A DNA stretch of 64,000 bases from Actinopolyspora mzabensis (GCF_900101095.1 NZ_FNFM01000002.1:310001-374000); one strand, 5' to 3'. Shown: positions 27,847 to 38,093, numbered from the stretch's first letter. Program-made: numbers and translations. The notes: a model not told the origin generated them from the sequence alone.

Positions 27847-29016
27847 GTGGCGAACACCGACAATGGAGGTATGTCGCTCGCGCCAGCCACCGAACCACTC
27901 CGGATCGGCCCGTACGCGGTCGATCCGCCCGTGGTGCTCGCTCCGATGGCGGGCATCACGAACCTGGCCTTCCGGAAGTTGTGTCGGGAGTACGGCAGTC
28001 GCGACTCGCTCTACGTCTGCGAGATGATCACGGCCCGCGCGGTCGTGGAACGCAACGCCAAGACGCTGCGGATGATGAGTTTCGACGAGGGTGAGCACCC
28101 GCGTTCGATGCAGCTCTACGGTGTGGATCCGGCGACCATGGCCGAGGCGGTCAAGATCGTCGTGGGCGAGGGCTGGGCCGACCACGTAGACACGAATTGG
28201 GGTTGCCCGGTCGCCAAGGTGACCCGGAAGGGCGGTGGAGCGGCACTTCCCTACAAGCGCAGACTGTTCGAGGACATCATCTCGGCCGCCGTGCGGGCGG
28301 CCGAACCGGCGGGTGTTCCGGTCACGGCCAAGTTCCGGGTGGGAATCGACGACGAACACACCACCTACCTCGACGCGGGGCGCATCGCCGAGGAGGCGGG
28401 GGCCTCCGCCGTGGCGCTGCACGGCCGCACCGCGGCACAGCGTTACTCGGGGACGGCCGACTGGGAACGGATCGCCCGGCTGAAGGAAACCGTGCGGAGC
28501 ATTCCGGTCCTGGGCAACGGGGACATCTTCACGGCCTCGGACGCCCGGCGGATGATGGACGAGACCGGTTGCGACGGCGTCGTGGTCGGGCGTGGCTGCC
28601 TGGGTCGGCCGTGGTTGTTCCGGGAGCTGCACGCCGAGCTGCGGGGTGAACCGATCCCCGAGCCGCCGGATCTCGGCGAGATCCGTGGCATCGTGTACCG
28701 CCACGCCTGCCTGCTGGCCGAACTCATGGGCGAGGAAAAGGCCATGCGCGACCTGCGCAAGCACATGTCGTGGTACTTCATGGGCTTTCCGGTCGGTTCG
28801 GAACTGCGCCGCAGGCTCGGTGTCGTGTCCACGCTCGGCGAGCTGGCGGGCATGCTGGACGAGCTCGATCCGGACGTCCCCTTCCCCGCCGATGCCGAGG
28901 GGCCGCGCGGCAGGCAGGGCTCACCGGGCAAGGTGGCGCTGCCGGAGGGTTGGCTGGACGATCCGGAGGACAACTCAGTGCCGGTGGGTGCCGACCTGGA
29001 CCACAGTGGAGGATGA
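27847..29016 (+). CDS. dusB: tRNA-dihydrouridine synthase (DusB-like)
   Basis: This 389-residue FMN-dependent enzyme reduces specific uridines in the tRNA D-loop. Family sequences include VLAPMAGITNLAFRKLCREYG, the catalytic-cysteine region DTNWGCPVAKVTRKGGGAAL and VLGNGDIFTASDA. The 389-residue length from GTG 27847 agrees with the M. tuberculosis counterpart as I recall it (Rv0823c); ATG 27871 is a shorter alternative. The following secreted-protein gene overlaps its stop by 4 bp. Confidence 0.93.
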   Translation: MANTDNGGMSLAPATEPLRIGPYAVDPPVVLAPMAGITNLAFRKLCREYGSRDSLYVCEMITARAVVERNAKTLRMMSFDEGEHPRSMQLYGVDPATMAEAVKIVVGEGWADHVDTNWGCPVAKVTRKGGGAALPYKRRLFEDIISAAVRAAEPAGVPVTAKFRVGIDDEHTTYLDAGRIAEEAGASAVALHGRTAAQRYSGTADWERIARLKETVRSIPVLGNGDIFTASDARRMMDETGCDGVVVGRGCLGRPWLFRELHAELRGEPIPEPPDLGEIRGIVYRHACLLAELMGEEKAMRDLRKHMSWYFMGFPVGSELRRRLGVVSTLGELAGMLDELDPDVPFPADAEGPRGRQGSPGKVALPEGWLDDPEDNSVPVGADLDHSGG

Positions 29017-29471
29017 GTTCCCTCCCGCGCCGCTCGGGGACGCTCATGGCGTCACCGCTGCTGGTGCTGCTGTGGTGCTGCCTGCTCTCGGACAGCCCCA
29101 CGCCCGTTCCACCGTCGCCGGAATCGGGAGCCGTTCGCTCGGTCACGGCCTACTTCCGCACCAACAACGCGGCGGCACGGCGCGGCCCGGACGCGCAACG
29201 GAGCTTCCTGCGCCGTACCCAGCATCCCGACTACCGGGATCGGCGCTGCTCGCTGGACGGAATGACCGTCACGGCGGAACCAGCGCTCGGGACGATGCGC
29301 CCCGACGGGGAGTTCACGGTGGCCGGGCGGCACCCCGCGGGGAGGGTCTGGGTCGTGGGTGTGGAGATCACGGTGCGCCGCGAGGGGGTCGTGGTGGGTA
29401 GACAGCTCGGTTCGCAGCACCTGGTGGTGCTCGACGGCCGTTGGTACGGCTTCGCTCCCTGCCCCGGGTAA
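29013..29471 (+). CDS. Small secreted protein of unknown function
   Basis: This 152-residue protein is translationally coupled to dus (ATGA overlap). Its N-terminus has arginines followed by a hydrophobic run (LMASPLLVLLWCCLLSDSP), consistent with a signal sequence or anchor. The remainder has an AYFRTNNAAARRGPDAQRSF segment and a predicted beta-rich end with RWYGFAPCPG. No named family is recognised. The domain may fold outside the membrane. Confidence 0.65.
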   Translation: MSSLPRRSGTLMASPLLVLLWCCLLSDSPTPVPPSPESGAVRSVTAYFRTNNAAARRGPDAQRSFLRRTQHPDYRDRRCSLDGMTVTAEPALGTMRPDGEFTVAGRHPAGRVWVVGVEITVRREGVVVGRQLGSQHLVVLDGRWYGFAPCPG

Positions 29472-29983
29472 GCCCCTGCGTCGGGGAGGGTCCTGCGTCG
29501 GGGAGGGTCCTACCTCGGAGGAGCTCCCTGCCCCGATCAGGAGTTCGTCGGCTGGTTCCTCCCGCACGCTCACTCGGCCGAACCTCTGCCGGACTCCCGT
29601 CGCGGCGAGCCCAGATATGGATACCTCCTGGTGGGCGCGGCCCGTCCCCTCGGAGCACTACGGGCTGCCGCCGGCACGAACAACGCTTCGTCCTCGACAT
29701 GCCACTATGCGTGGTTACGTTAAACCGGGTTGAATGGGGTATGGCTACGTAAGCCTCCGGTAATGAATCGTGACGGGACGTGACAGGAGCGCTCGGAGAA
29801 GGGGGGTCGAGGCAGGCATCGACCCCGTGACCGGAGCGACGGGTGGGAGGCCGAGCGGACGAACGGGTTGTCCGGGCACGCCGGTGACGCGGTACGCCGG
29901 TTGAGCGAAATCGGGTCCGGTTGAGCGGAACCGACTCAAGCCCGGTGGCTCACCGGACGACACCACTACGGGAGGTGAGTGCG
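29472..29983. other. Intergenic region before the GGDEF gene
   Basis: This 510-bp stretch has no convincing gene. Two tandem 17-bp copies of TGCGTCGGGGAGGGTCC lie at 29477-29510. A lower-GC segment around 29695-29770 (GGTTACGTTAAACCGGG) may contain a promoter. Confidence 0.5.
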
Positions 29984-30859
29984 ATGTCCGGACTTTGCGA
30001 TGGTATTGCCAAATCGGAGACCTGGCGGGAAGAAGCCGCCAGGGCCCGGCTGCACGACCTCCCGTGCACCGAGCACAGCACCGGCAGGCATTACGCGAGC
30101 GATTCGGCCACCGCCGCCGGACTGGCCGAACTGCACGAGGCCATAGCGGAACTGCTCGCCTCCCGGGGACGCTGGCAGCAGGCCTACCACCACCTGCGGG
30201 CCGCGCTGGATCTACGCAACAGCGAGCTCACTCCTCCGGTACCGGAACAACTCAGACACGAGGTGAACTGGCTGCGGCGGGAACACGCACGCGTCAGGGA
30301 GCAAAGTCTGCGCGACACCCTGACGGGTGGTTACAACCGGCGCTATCTGGACGAACGTCTCGAGAGTCTGCCGCGGGAAACTCCCGAGGGGCTCGGTATA
30401 GCTCTGGTGGACCTGGACTGGTTCAAGCAGGTGAACGACACCTTCGGGCACGTACTCGGCGATCGCGTGTTGCAGCGTGTCGCCGAATTACTACAGGAAG
30501 AACTACCCAATGGGGGATTCTGTGCGCGATACGGCGGCGAGGAATTCGTACTGGTGCTGCCGGGTATCGACGAGCCGACCGCGATTTCGCTGTGCGAACG
30601 TGCACGGTCGCGGATAGCGGACTTTCCGTGGCAGCGAGTGGCACGCGGACTTCACATAACGGTAAGCATCGGATTGACGTACGACGCAACGGCCGGGGAG
30701 GCCGTCACGTCCGGGACGGAAGAGAAAATTCTCGGGGCGGATGTGTTGCTCTACGCGGCCAAACAATCGGGGCGGAACGTCGTCGCCTACCGAAAGCGCG
30801 GTGAAGTCCACTTGACAGGGATCACCAGGCGATCCGAATCGTCATCACAGAACTACTGA
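29984..30859 (+). CDS. GGDEF diguanylate cyclase
   Basis: This 291-residue cytoplasmic protein has an N-terminal ~105-residue helical, TPR-like part. The GGDEF domain follows, with DTLTGGYNRRYLDERL, VDLDWFKQVNDTFGHVLGD and the active-site RYGGEEFVLVLPG. The intact GGEEF indicates c-di-GMP synthesis from GTP. No RxxD inhibitory site is visible five residues before the motif. There are no membrane helices. ATG 29984 follows GGAGGTGA. In actinomycetes c-di-GMP controls development, and an RsiG homologue is encoded ~23 kb away. Confidence 0.9.
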   Translation: MSGLCDGIAKSETWREEAARARLHDLPCTEHSTGRHYASDSATAAGLAELHEAIAELLASRGRWQQAYHHLRAALDLRNSELTPPVPEQLRHEVNWLRREHARVREQSLRDTLTGGYNRRYLDERLESLPRETPEGLGIALVDLDWFKQVNDTFGHVLGDRVLQRVAELLQEELPNGGFCARYGGEEFVLVLPGIDEPTAISLCERARSRIADFPWQRVARGLHITVSIGLTYDATAGEAVTSGTEEKILGADVLLYAAKQSGRNVVAYRKRGEVHLTGITRRSESSSQNY

Positions 30860-31107
30860 ACGCGATCACTTCGGTCACGTGGGTGTTCGGCACCAGAGCG
30901 CTGCCCCACTCGGACGAGCGAGAGCTGTGATTTACCCTACATAACACGGTTGTGCCGTGCACTGATTGTGAAGAATCCGGCGCCGCTATCGTCAGTGCGA
31001 GCGATCAGCCGTAGCATCTTGACCGAGTCTGGCGATACAGCTTCGGGGGTGGGGATCGCCAACCGTCCGAATGAAAGCCAATGACAGCAAGGTGGGAGGG
31101 AACGCAG

Positions 31108-34092
31108 GTGCCGGATAATCCCCGTCGAGGCAGTTCGGGGCACCAGAGTTCCCACTCGGAGTGGGCGTCTCCCGAAGACGAAACCGGAAACGGCTCCGAG
31201 ACGGGCAGCCGGGCCACTTCGCGCAGGCGCAGAAGGGCTCTCGGGGACGACGGTACGGGTGGTACGCGAGTCGGAGATTTGCTGTCCCGACACGGTAAGG
31301 GGCAGAGCCAGAACACCGGTTCGCACCGAAAGGTCGAAGTGGACGAATCGGAATTCGTCCCACCCGAGGAACAATCCGGACCACGATCCCCCCGGAACGG
31401 GCCGGACGAGGAATCGCCGGAGCAGCCCACGCGGACAACCGAGGCCGTGCCGGAGACTCCGCCATCACACGAGAACCAGCCCCAGGACGGGGGCCGCCGG
31501 TCTCGTGGTCGCCGCGCTCGCCGCAGGCGGCAGGAACCGGAACAGCCCGAGGGAGCCGAGCCGGGACAGTCCGAACAGACCCAGTGGCAGATCCCCAGTT
31601 CGGCGAGTTCCCCACCGCCCTCCGATGGAATCGGATCCACCAACGCTCCGCCCGCGGAGAGCGACGACACGGCACGGATGACGCCGTTCCTCGGTGCGTC
31701 GCGCAGGCCGAACGCAGCCAGGAGCAACGACAACACCCAACAGCCCGCGGACCAGAGCTCCTCACACACCTCACCCATGGCTCCGCCCTCGGCGGAACAG
31801 GCCACCGGAAACCCGACGCCGGCTACGCCACCCCGGCCCGGGGGCGACACCGGAACCGACACGAGCGACCGCACCCGCCCGAACCAGCCGATCAGCGCGG
31901 CGTTGAATCAGAACCGCCGTGCTCCGGCTCCACCGCCCCCGTCCCGGGAAACCTGGTCCCGGGAAACCGGCTCCCGGGAAACCGGGGCCCAGCAGATTCC
32001 CTCCGAGGAACCCACCGCTCAACAGCCCGCGGTACGCGGCGAAACGCCGCCGCAAGCAGGCGGGTACCCGCCCGAGTCACCACGACAACCCGCCCGTGGC
32101 GAGGGAACCGCCGCTCCGGATCCGAGCGCTCCCTCGGCCGCGGAAGAGATGTTGAACGGCTCGCCCCGGGCCGGGGGGCCCGCACCGGAAACCCCCTCCC
32201 CGTACGAGGGCGCACAACCGGAACGGAGCCCCGAGAGCGCGGTCGGCGCCCGGACCTCCGGGACGGAGCACGATCCCGCCACCACCGCCATCGCCCCGCA
32301 GCACGACTCGTCCGGCACTGCCCAGTCCACCACTTCCCGGGAAGCGGCCACGGACGACGAGGAGTCGGCGGACGAGCAGGACGACGACAACGAGGCCAGC
32401 GCCGCAATCGACGCGACGCTGGCCAGGTTCTCGGCGGTACACGACGAGCTCGCGGCGGAGGAGGAGAAGCGGCGCAAGAAGTACGCCTGGCTGTGGGGAA
32501 GCCGCAAGGAGCCCGAACCCGGCCAGGACATGCCGTTCGACTTCGCCGAGGACCGCGACGCGAACTCCTCGCGCGTGGAGTGGCGCAAGGGGAAGCGGCG
32601 TAGGCGGATGCAGACGCTGGGACGGGTAGCGGCCGTCGGCGTCGCGGCTCTGGTGTTCGTCACGACGGGGATCGGCTGGGGCAGCAAGACCTGGTTGGAC
32701 GCGAGCTTCAACCAGATCCGCGCGCTGAACGAGAACTCCGACGCCATTCAGGACGCGCACCTGCAGGAGGGAGATCAGAACTTCCTGCTGATCGGTTCGG
32801 ACACTCGCCAGGGCGCCGAGACCTCGGACGACATCGGCACGACCGAGGGGGTGCCCGGTGCCCGTTCGGACACGACGATGATCGCGCACATTCCCGCCGA
32901 CCGGAGTCGGGTGGTGATCGTGTCGATCCCGCGCGACCTGGAGATCGACATCGACGCCGACACCTGCAAGAAGTGGGATTCCGCCACCGGGAAGTACAGC
33001 GAGGAGACGGTGGCGGCCCGGCAGAACGTCAAGTTCAACACCGCGTTCGGGGAAGGCGGGCCCGCCTGCGTCACCAAACAGGTGCAGCAGCTCTCCGGAC
33101 TCGAGATCAACAGTTTCCTGGGGATCAACTTCCAGGGGTTCAAGTCCATGGTCAAGGCGGTGGGCGGTGTGCAGATCTGCACCAACAAGCCGATGATCGA
33201 CCACGAGCTGGGCACCATCCTCGAAACCGCGGGCACGCACAAGCTCGGTCCACAGCAGGCGCTGCGCTACGTCAGGGCACGCAAGCTCACCAACGACGTC
33301 ACCGCGGACTACGGCCGGATGGAGCGGCAGCAGCTGTTTCTAGGCGCGTTACTGCGCAAGACGACCTCGGCGAACGTGCTGCTCAACCCCGGCAAACTCA
33401 CGAACCTGGCCAACGCCATCATCGCCAACACCTTCGGCGACAACGTCGACAGTGACAAGCTGATCTCGCTCGGCAAATCGCTGGACGGGCTCGACCCGGA
33501 GAAGGTCACCTTCGTGACCATCCCCACCACCGGAACCGCGAACTCACGGGGCAACGAGGTGCTGGCGGAGTCCAAGGCTCATTCGCTGTTCCGGGCCATC
33601 ATCGAGGACGTGCCGCTCGACTCCTCGTCCGGAGAGCAGAGCGGGCGGGCTTCGGAGGGGGCCGCATCGGACACCTCGCCCATGGCCTTCACGCAGCAGG
33701 AGCAGGGGAACGGCTCGGCGAAACCCGAGCCCTCCGAGGTGAGCGTTTCGGTGTTCAACAGCACCGAACGCAGCGGCCTCGCGAGCAACACCGCCAGCGA
33801 CCTGCGTGAGTTCGACTTCGCGGTCGGCGACGTCGGCAACCTGGACTCGCCGCTCGACCGGACGGTCATCCGGTATTCGGAGGGGAACAAGCAGCGGGCA
33901 CAGCTGCTCGCCTCCGCCGTGCCCTCGGCCGAGATCGTGGCCGATTCCTCGGCCGGCGAGACCCTCCGGCTGGAGTTGGGGACCGATTACGAAAACCGGA
34001 TTCGCAAGCCGGACAGCGGTGACGTGGACGTTCCGGAGAATCTCTCGACCGTCAACGCGGGTGAGGACAAGTGCGGCGGTGTCAGCGGCTAA
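31108..34092 (+). CDS. LytR-CpsA-Psr (LCP) phosphotransferase with very long disordered N-terminus
   Basis: This ~994-residue protein starts at GTG 31108 (GGGAGGG 9 nt upstream; ATG 31081 is in frame). About 500 residues of Pro/Glu/Ser/Arg-rich low-complexity sequence precede a single membrane helix (VAAVGVAALVFVTTGIGWG). The LCP domain at about 555-740 has FLLIGSDTRQG, SDTTMIAHI and VVIVSIPRDL. LCP enzymes attach polymers such as arabinogalactan or teichoic-type glycans to peptidoglycan. A LytR_C domain lies near 875-965. The N-terminus includes a 15-bp repeat encoding SRETG units. Its place beside dus and phoU matches the Rv0822c locus. Confidence 0.9.
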   Translation: MPDNPRRGSSGHQSSHSEWASPEDETGNGSETGSRATSRRRRRALGDDGTGGTRVGDLLSRHGKGQSQNTGSHRKVEVDESEFVPPEEQSGPRSPRNGPDEESPEQPTRTTEAVPETPPSHENQPQDGGRRSRGRRARRRRQEPEQPEGAEPGQSEQTQWQIPSSASSPPPSDGIGSTNAPPAESDDTARMTPFLGASRRPNAARSNDNTQQPADQSSSHTSPMAPPSAEQATGNPTPATPPRPGGDTGTDTSDRTRPNQPISAALNQNRRAPAPPPPSRETWSRETGSRETGAQQIPSEEPTAQQPAVRGETPPQAGGYPPESPRQPARGEGTAAPDPSAPSAAEEMLNGSPRAGGPAPETPSPYEGAQPERSPESAVGARTSGTEHDPATTAIAPQHDSSGTAQSTTSREAATDDEESADEQDDDNEASAAIDATLARFSAVHDELAAEEEKRRKKYAWLWGSRKEPEPGQDMPFDFAEDRDANSSRVEWRKGKRRRRMQTLGRVAAVGVAALVFVTTGIGWGSKTWLDASFNQIRALNENSDAIQDAHLQEGDQNFLLIGSDTRQGAETSDDIGTTEGVPGARSDTTMIAHIPADRSRVVIVSIPRDLEIDIDADTCKKWDSATGKYSEETVAARQNVKFNTAFGEGGPACVTKQVQQLSGLEINSFLGINFQGFKSMVKAVGGVQICTNKPMIDHELGTILETAGTHKLGPQQALRYVRARKLTNDVTADYGRMERQQLFLGALLRKTTSANVLLNPGKLTNLANAIIANTFGDNVDSDKLISLGKSLDGLDPEKVTFVTIPTTGTANSRGNEVLAESKAHSLFRAIIEDVPLDSSSGEQSGRASEGAASDTSPMAFTQQEQGNGSAKPEPSEVSVSVFNSTERSGLASNTASDLREFDFAVGDVGNLDSPLDRTVIRYSEGNKQRAQLLASAVPSAEIVADSSAGETLRLELGTDYENRIRKPDSGDVDVPENLSTVNAGEDKCGGVSG

Positions 34093-34147
34093 CCGGAACG
34101 TGTTCTCCCGTGACCGGCGTGCTCGTTCGTACCGAGCAGTCGGTCAC

Positions 34148-34194
34148 GGGGCCACGGGGGCGTGCGGCTCGCACATCGGCCCCCGCCCCTTTTT
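34148..34194 (+). terminator. Terminator after the LCP gene
   Basis: GGGGGC pairs with GCCCCC, an outer GGGG/CCCC extends the stem, and TTTTT follows directly. This is a clear intrinsic terminator, with rare T-run support for this genome, within the 315-bp spacer before phoU. Confidence 0.85.
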
Positions 34195-34407
34195 CCGGAG
34201 AACGTTCGGCGGGAGTGGTGGGCACCGGAACCAACGCCGGTGGCGGATTTCGACGCGGAAAGCCCGCTCGGGACTCGGGGAATCTCACCCACAGTGATGC
34301 CCCACCGCGCCCGTACTCGTCTTTTCGAGTGAGAACTCAAATCGTGTTCACCGCAGGTTAACCAACGGGAACCCTGCGCAATACCCCCACGAAGTAGGGT
34401 GGGAGCC

Positions 34408-35064
34408 ATGCGTGAGGTCTACCAGGAACAGCTCGACAAGCTCGCCGACGAGCTCGCCGCGATGTCGACCATGGTCGGTAACGCGATGGAGCAGGCAACC
34501 ACCGCGCTGCTCGGAGCTGACCTGTCGTTGGCCGAGCAGGTCATCGACGACGATTTGAAGGTCGACGAGGCCCGAGCGCGCTGCGAGGAGCACGCCTTCG
34601 GGCTGCTGGCGCTGCAAGCACCGGTCGCGGGAGACCTGCGTACCGTCATCTCGACCATCCACGCCGCCGAGAGCCTGGAGCGGATGGGAGATCTCGCGCT
34701 GCACGTGGCCAAGGCGGCACGGCGCAGGCACCCGCAGCCCGTGCTCCCGGAGGACGTGAAAACCTACTTCTCGCAGATGGGCCAGGTCGCGGTCAAGCTC
34801 GCGAACCGACTGAACCAGATCCTGCGCACCCAGGACGTGCAGCAGGCGCGGGATCTCGAAGGCGACGACGACGAGATGGACGACCTGCACCGTCACCTGT
34901 TCAGCGTGGTCATGGGCTCCGAGTGGTCCCACGGCGTATCGGCGGCGGTGGACATCACCCTGCTGGGCAGGTTCTACGAGCGTTTCGCGGACCACGCGGT
35001 CTCGGTGGCCCGACGGATCATCTACGTGGTGACGGGAACCATGCCGAGCAGCGACCATTCGTGA
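34408..35064 (+). CDS. phoU: PhoU phosphate-signalling protein
   Basis: This 218-residue, all-helical PhoU protein has two similar three-helix halves with metal-binding motifs, for example HAAESLERMGDLALHVAKA and FYERFADHAVSVARRI. PhoU links the Pst transporter to the phosphate-sensing two-component system and restrains phosphate uptake and the Pho response when phosphate is plentiful. ATG 34408 was chosen, with GGGAG a few nt upstream; a GTG three codons earlier is possible. The pst operon is 1.3 kb away on the opposite strand, so phoU is not in its usual 3' operon position. Confidence 0.95.
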   Translation: MREVYQEQLDKLADELAAMSTMVGNAMEQATTALLGADLSLAEQVIDDDLKVDEARARCEEHAFGLLALQAPVAGDLRTVISTIHAAESLERMGDLALHVAKAARRRHPQPVLPEDVKTYFSQMGQVAVKLANRLNQILRTQDVQQARDLEGDDDEMDDLHRHLFSVVMGSEWSHGVSAAVDITLLGRFYERFADHAVSVARRIIYVVTGTMPSSDHS

Positions 35065-35234
35065 CCGAGTTTCCGGATAAGCGTCTTTTTCTCACCGGAA
35101 CGGGCGAGCACACGGAACGCTGTTGACGGCTCAACGTCGTCGATTCCGCACAGCGCTCATTCGATCGAGTGAACGCTATTATTAGTCGGCGTTGACGACG
35201 GCTGTTCACGGCCGCGGTGTGCGAGTCTGCCGAC

Positions 35235-36092
35235 GTGAGTAAGAGTCCTACCGTGCACCGCCGACGTCTGGGCAGCGAACTACGTAAGCTGCGCGAGGCA
35301 GCGCAGCGCACACACCGCGAAGTCGCGGCTCACCTGGATTGCTCACAGGGAAAGATAAGCCAGATCGAGCTCGGCCGTGTCCCGGTCCGTACCGCGGATG
35401 TCCGGCTCATGGCCGAGCTCTACGGCTCGAGCGGCCAACAGGTCACCACACTGCTCGAACTCGCCGAGGGCTCCAAGAAACGCGGTTGGTGGCAGGCGTA
35501 CGCCAGCACCGCCCGCCGCAACGGTTTCGACACTTACCTGGGGCTGGAGACCGCCGCCGAAGCGGTGAGCACGTTCGGGGCGGATCCCCTCCCCGAATTA
35601 CTGCAGACCGAGGAATACTGCTCGGCACTGCTGGCGACGGAACGCGAGACGATAACCGAGGACGAGATCTCCGAACGGCTGACCATCACGGCTACCCGCC
35701 AGCAGCGTCTGCTGGGGGAGCATCCGCTGGAGCTGTACTCGGTGCTGGACGAGTCCGCGCTGCGGCGCGGCGTGGGCGGGCCCCGGGTAATGCGCGCCCA
35801 GCTGGAGCACCTGGTGCTGATGAGCTACCGGCGCAACGTGACGCTGCGGGTGCTGCCGTTCGGCAGTGGAGCTCATCCGCTGCTCGGTGACCGTGTCACC
35901 GCCTTCTCGTTCCGGGAGACGGGCGACCCGCAGGTGGTGCACGTGGGTGATTCCACGAACTCGCGGTTCTGGGAGAAACCGGCCGAAACCGCTCCGTACC
36001 TGGCCGCGTTGGAGCGGGTGTGCGCACTGGCGTTGCCGCCCAAGGAATCGACGATGCTGATATCGAGCATCGCGGACGAGCACCGCGAGTGA
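35235..36092 (+). CDS. XRE-type HTH regulator with DUF5753 domain
   Basis: This 285-residue protein has a classic XRE helix-turn-helix at about residues 10-65 (LGSELRKLREAAQRTHREVA, then CSQGKISQIELG) and a C-terminal DUF5753 domain (LPELLQTEEYCSALLA, LVLMSYRRNVTLRVLPFG). Such BldB/WhiJ-associated regulators are abundant in filamentous actinomycetes and usually sit beside a DUF397 partner, which is missing here. GTG 35235 gives the common N-terminus; a GTG at 35217 is in frame. The 170-bp upstream region is AT-rich (CGCTATTATTAG) and probably carries the promoter. Confidence 0.88.
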   Translation: MSKSPTVHRRRLGSELRKLREAAQRTHREVAAHLDCSQGKISQIELGRVPVRTADVRLMAELYGSSGQQVTTLLELAEGSKKRGWWQAYASTARRNGFDTYLGLETAAEAVSTFGADPLPELLQTEEYCSALLATERETITEDEISERLTITATRQQRLLGEHPLELYSVLDESALRRGVGGPRVMRAQLEHLVLMSYRRNVTLRVLPFGSGAHPLLGDRVTAFSFRETGDPQVVHVGDSTNSRFWEKPAETAPYLAALERVCALALPPKESTMLISSIADEHRE

Positions 36093-36148
36093 GCCGGCCC
36101 CCGAAGGCCCCGCGGTCCCCGGCCGGGCGATCCGCTCGCTCGGCCGGC

Positions 36149-36348
36149 GTCGATTTCCCACGAAATCGCCGCGCCTTCGGTACGGTCTCGGGATCCCACC
36201 ATGCCCGCGGGCCGTACTCCGGCCACCCTCGCGGTCGGCACCGCCGCGAGTTCTCCGGTGCGGTTCTCGCGAGGACGGCCCCGACGTTGTGTAGGTCGCT
36301 ACCCGATGTCGGGGCACCCGCAGCGCGAGCCGTGCGGGAGGTTCCGCC
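36149..36348 (+). repeat. Dispersed repeat, copy 5: palindrome plus structured element
   Basis: The palindrome GATTTCCCACGAAATC lies at about 36152 and the structured part at 36244-36348. Its main stem has a four-C/four-G version (CCCCGAC with GTCGGGG), compensating the three-C/three-G pairing of other copies. It fills the convergent XRE/pstB spacer. Confidence 0.85.
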
Positions 36349-36386
36349 AGCAGCACCGCCAGGCAGGCCGACCCGACGCGGTCCCC

Positions 36387-37163
36387 TCAGCCGAAGCGGC
36401 CGGAGATGTAGCCCTCGGTGGCCTTCTGACTCGGGTTCGAGAAGATCTTCCCGGTCTCCCCGATCTCGACCAACTGGCCGGGCTGCCCCACCTCGGGCAG
36501 GTTGAAGAACGCCGTCTGGTCACTCACCCGCGCGGCCTGCTGCATGTTGTGCGTGACGATGACGATCGTGTAGTCCTTCTTCAGCTCGGCGATGAGGTCC
36601 TCGATCGCCAGCGTCGAGATGGGGTCGAGTGCCGAGCAGGGCTCGTCCATCAACAGCACGTCGGGCTGCACCGCGATGGCACGGGCGATGCACAGCCGCT
36701 GCTGCTGGCCACCGGAGAGCCCGCCGCCGGGCTTGTTGAGCCGGTCCTTGACCTCTTCCCAGAGGTTGGCTCCGCGCAACGAGTGTTCGGTGATCTCCTC
36801 CAGGCGCTTCTTGTCCTTGACCCCGGCCAGCTTCAGTCCGGCCACCACGTTGTCCCGGATCGACATCGTGGGGAACGGGTTGGCCCGCTGGAACACCATC
36901 CCGATGGTGCGACGCACCTGGACCGGGTCGACCCCCGGTGCGTAGACGTCCTCACCGTCGAGCAGCACGCTGCCTTCGACCCTGGAGCCGGGAATCACCT
37001 CGTGCATGCGGTTCAGCGCTCGCAGCACGGTGGACTTGCCACAACCGGAGGGGCCGATGAAGGCGGTGACGCTGCGGGCGTGCACCTGCAGCGTGACGTC
37101 CTGCACCGCGTGGAACTTGTTGTAGTAGAGGTTGAGATCGTTGATGTCGAGACGTTTGGCCAT
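36387..37163 (-). CDS. pstB: PstB, phosphate ABC-transporter ATPase
   Basis: This 258-residue ATPase of the Pst high-affinity phosphate importer has Walker [18 protein letters not shown], signature [16 protein letters not shown] and Walker [14 protein letters not shown], ending with the H-loop [12 protein letters not shown]. Length and sequence are standard. It is the last gene of pstS-C-A-B and begins 15 bp after pstA. A dispersed repeat lies between its stop and the convergent regulator gene. Confidence 0.97.
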   Translation of the reverse strand: MAKRLDINDLNLYYNKFHAVQDVTLQVHARSVTAFIGPSGCGKSTVLRALNRMHEVIPGSRVEGSVLLDGEDVYAPGVDPVQVRRTIGMVFQRANPFPTMSIRDNVVAGLKLAGVKDKKRLEEITEHSLRGANLWEEVKDRLNKPGGGLSGGQQQRLCIARAIAVQPDVLLMDEPCSALDPISTLAIEDLIAELKKDYTIVIVTHNMQQAARVSDQTAFFNLPEVGQPGQLVEIGETGKIFSNPSQKATEGYISGRFG

Positions 37164-37178
37164 GATTCGGCTACCGCC

Positions 37179-38093
37179 CTACCTGGTCTTTACCGCGAAC
37201 AGTTTGGACAACAGTGTTGCCAGCAGATTGATCAGCATGATCAGCAGCACGAGGGTGAGCGCCGCCCCCCACATCCGGTACTCGCCCGCCTCCGTGGACG
37301 TCTTGCGTGCCGTGTAGACCGTCAGGGGCAGCGAGGCCATCGGCCCCTCGAACAGGTTGTAATTGATCGCCCTGGAATAGCCGACCAGGATGAGCAGGGG
37401 CGCGGTCTCGCCCATCACCCTGGCCAGCCCGAGGATTATGCCGGTGATGATGCCGGAGAACGAGGTCGGCAGCACCACCTTCAGGATGGTCTTCCACTTG
37501 GGGACGCCCAGCGCGTAGGAAGCCTCCCGCAGCTCGTCGGGGACGATCGTCAGCATCGTCTCGGTCACCCGCACCACCACCGGCAGCATCAGCAGCACCA
37601 AGGAGAGCGAGACCGCGAATCCGCTGCGGTCGAAACCGAACGTGGTGATCCACAGCGCGTAGATGAACAGCCCGGCCACGATCGAGGGGAGCCCGCTGAG
37701 GATGTCCACCATGAAGGTGGTGGTCCGGGCCAGCTTGGAGTTCCTGCCGTACTCGATGAGGAAGATCCCGACCGTCACGCCGAGCGGAACCGCGATGAGG
37801 GCGCAGACGAGTGTCTGTTCCAGGGTTCCCACCAGCGCGTGGTAGACACCGCCACCGGAGTCGTTCGGCAGCAACCCGTAGAACGAGTGGTTCCACCACT
37901 CAGCGTTGAGCATGGGAGCCAGGCCGCGCTGCACCAGGGTGAACAACACCCACAGCAGCGGAACCACCGCGATCACGAACGCCAGGCCGAACAGCACGGT
38001 GGCGGTGTGATTCTTGATCTTGCGCCCCAGGCCGAGCTGTTGGAAGGCGGGGGCGCTGGCGGGCCGCTCGAGGTCAGCGGTGTCCGTTCTCAT
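37179..38093 (-). CDS. pstA: PstA, phosphate ABC-transporter permease
   Basis: This 304-residue permease has six hydrophobic helices and the EAA-type cytoplasmic loop (VPDELREASYALGVPKWKTI) that contacts PstB. Together with PstC it forms the membrane channel of the phosphate importer. The start codon overlaps the pstC stop by 4 bp (ATGA), so translation is coupled. The N-terminal ~25 residues are cytoplasmic and polar. Confidence 0.96.
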   Translation of the reverse strand: MRTDTADLERPASAPAFQQLGLGRKIKNHTATVLFGLAFVIAVVPLLWVLFTLVQRGLAPMLNAEWWNHSFYGLLPNDSGGGVYHALVGTLEQTLVCALIAVPLGVTVGIFLIEYGRNSKLARTTTFMVDILSGLPSIVAGLFIYALWITTFGFDRSGFAVSLSLVLLMLPVVVRVTETMLTIVPDELREASYALGVPKWKTILKVVLPTSFSGIITGIILGLARVMGETAPLLILVGYSRAINYNLFEGPMASLPLTVYTARKTSTEAGEYRMWGAALTLVLLIMLINLLATLLSKLFAVKTR

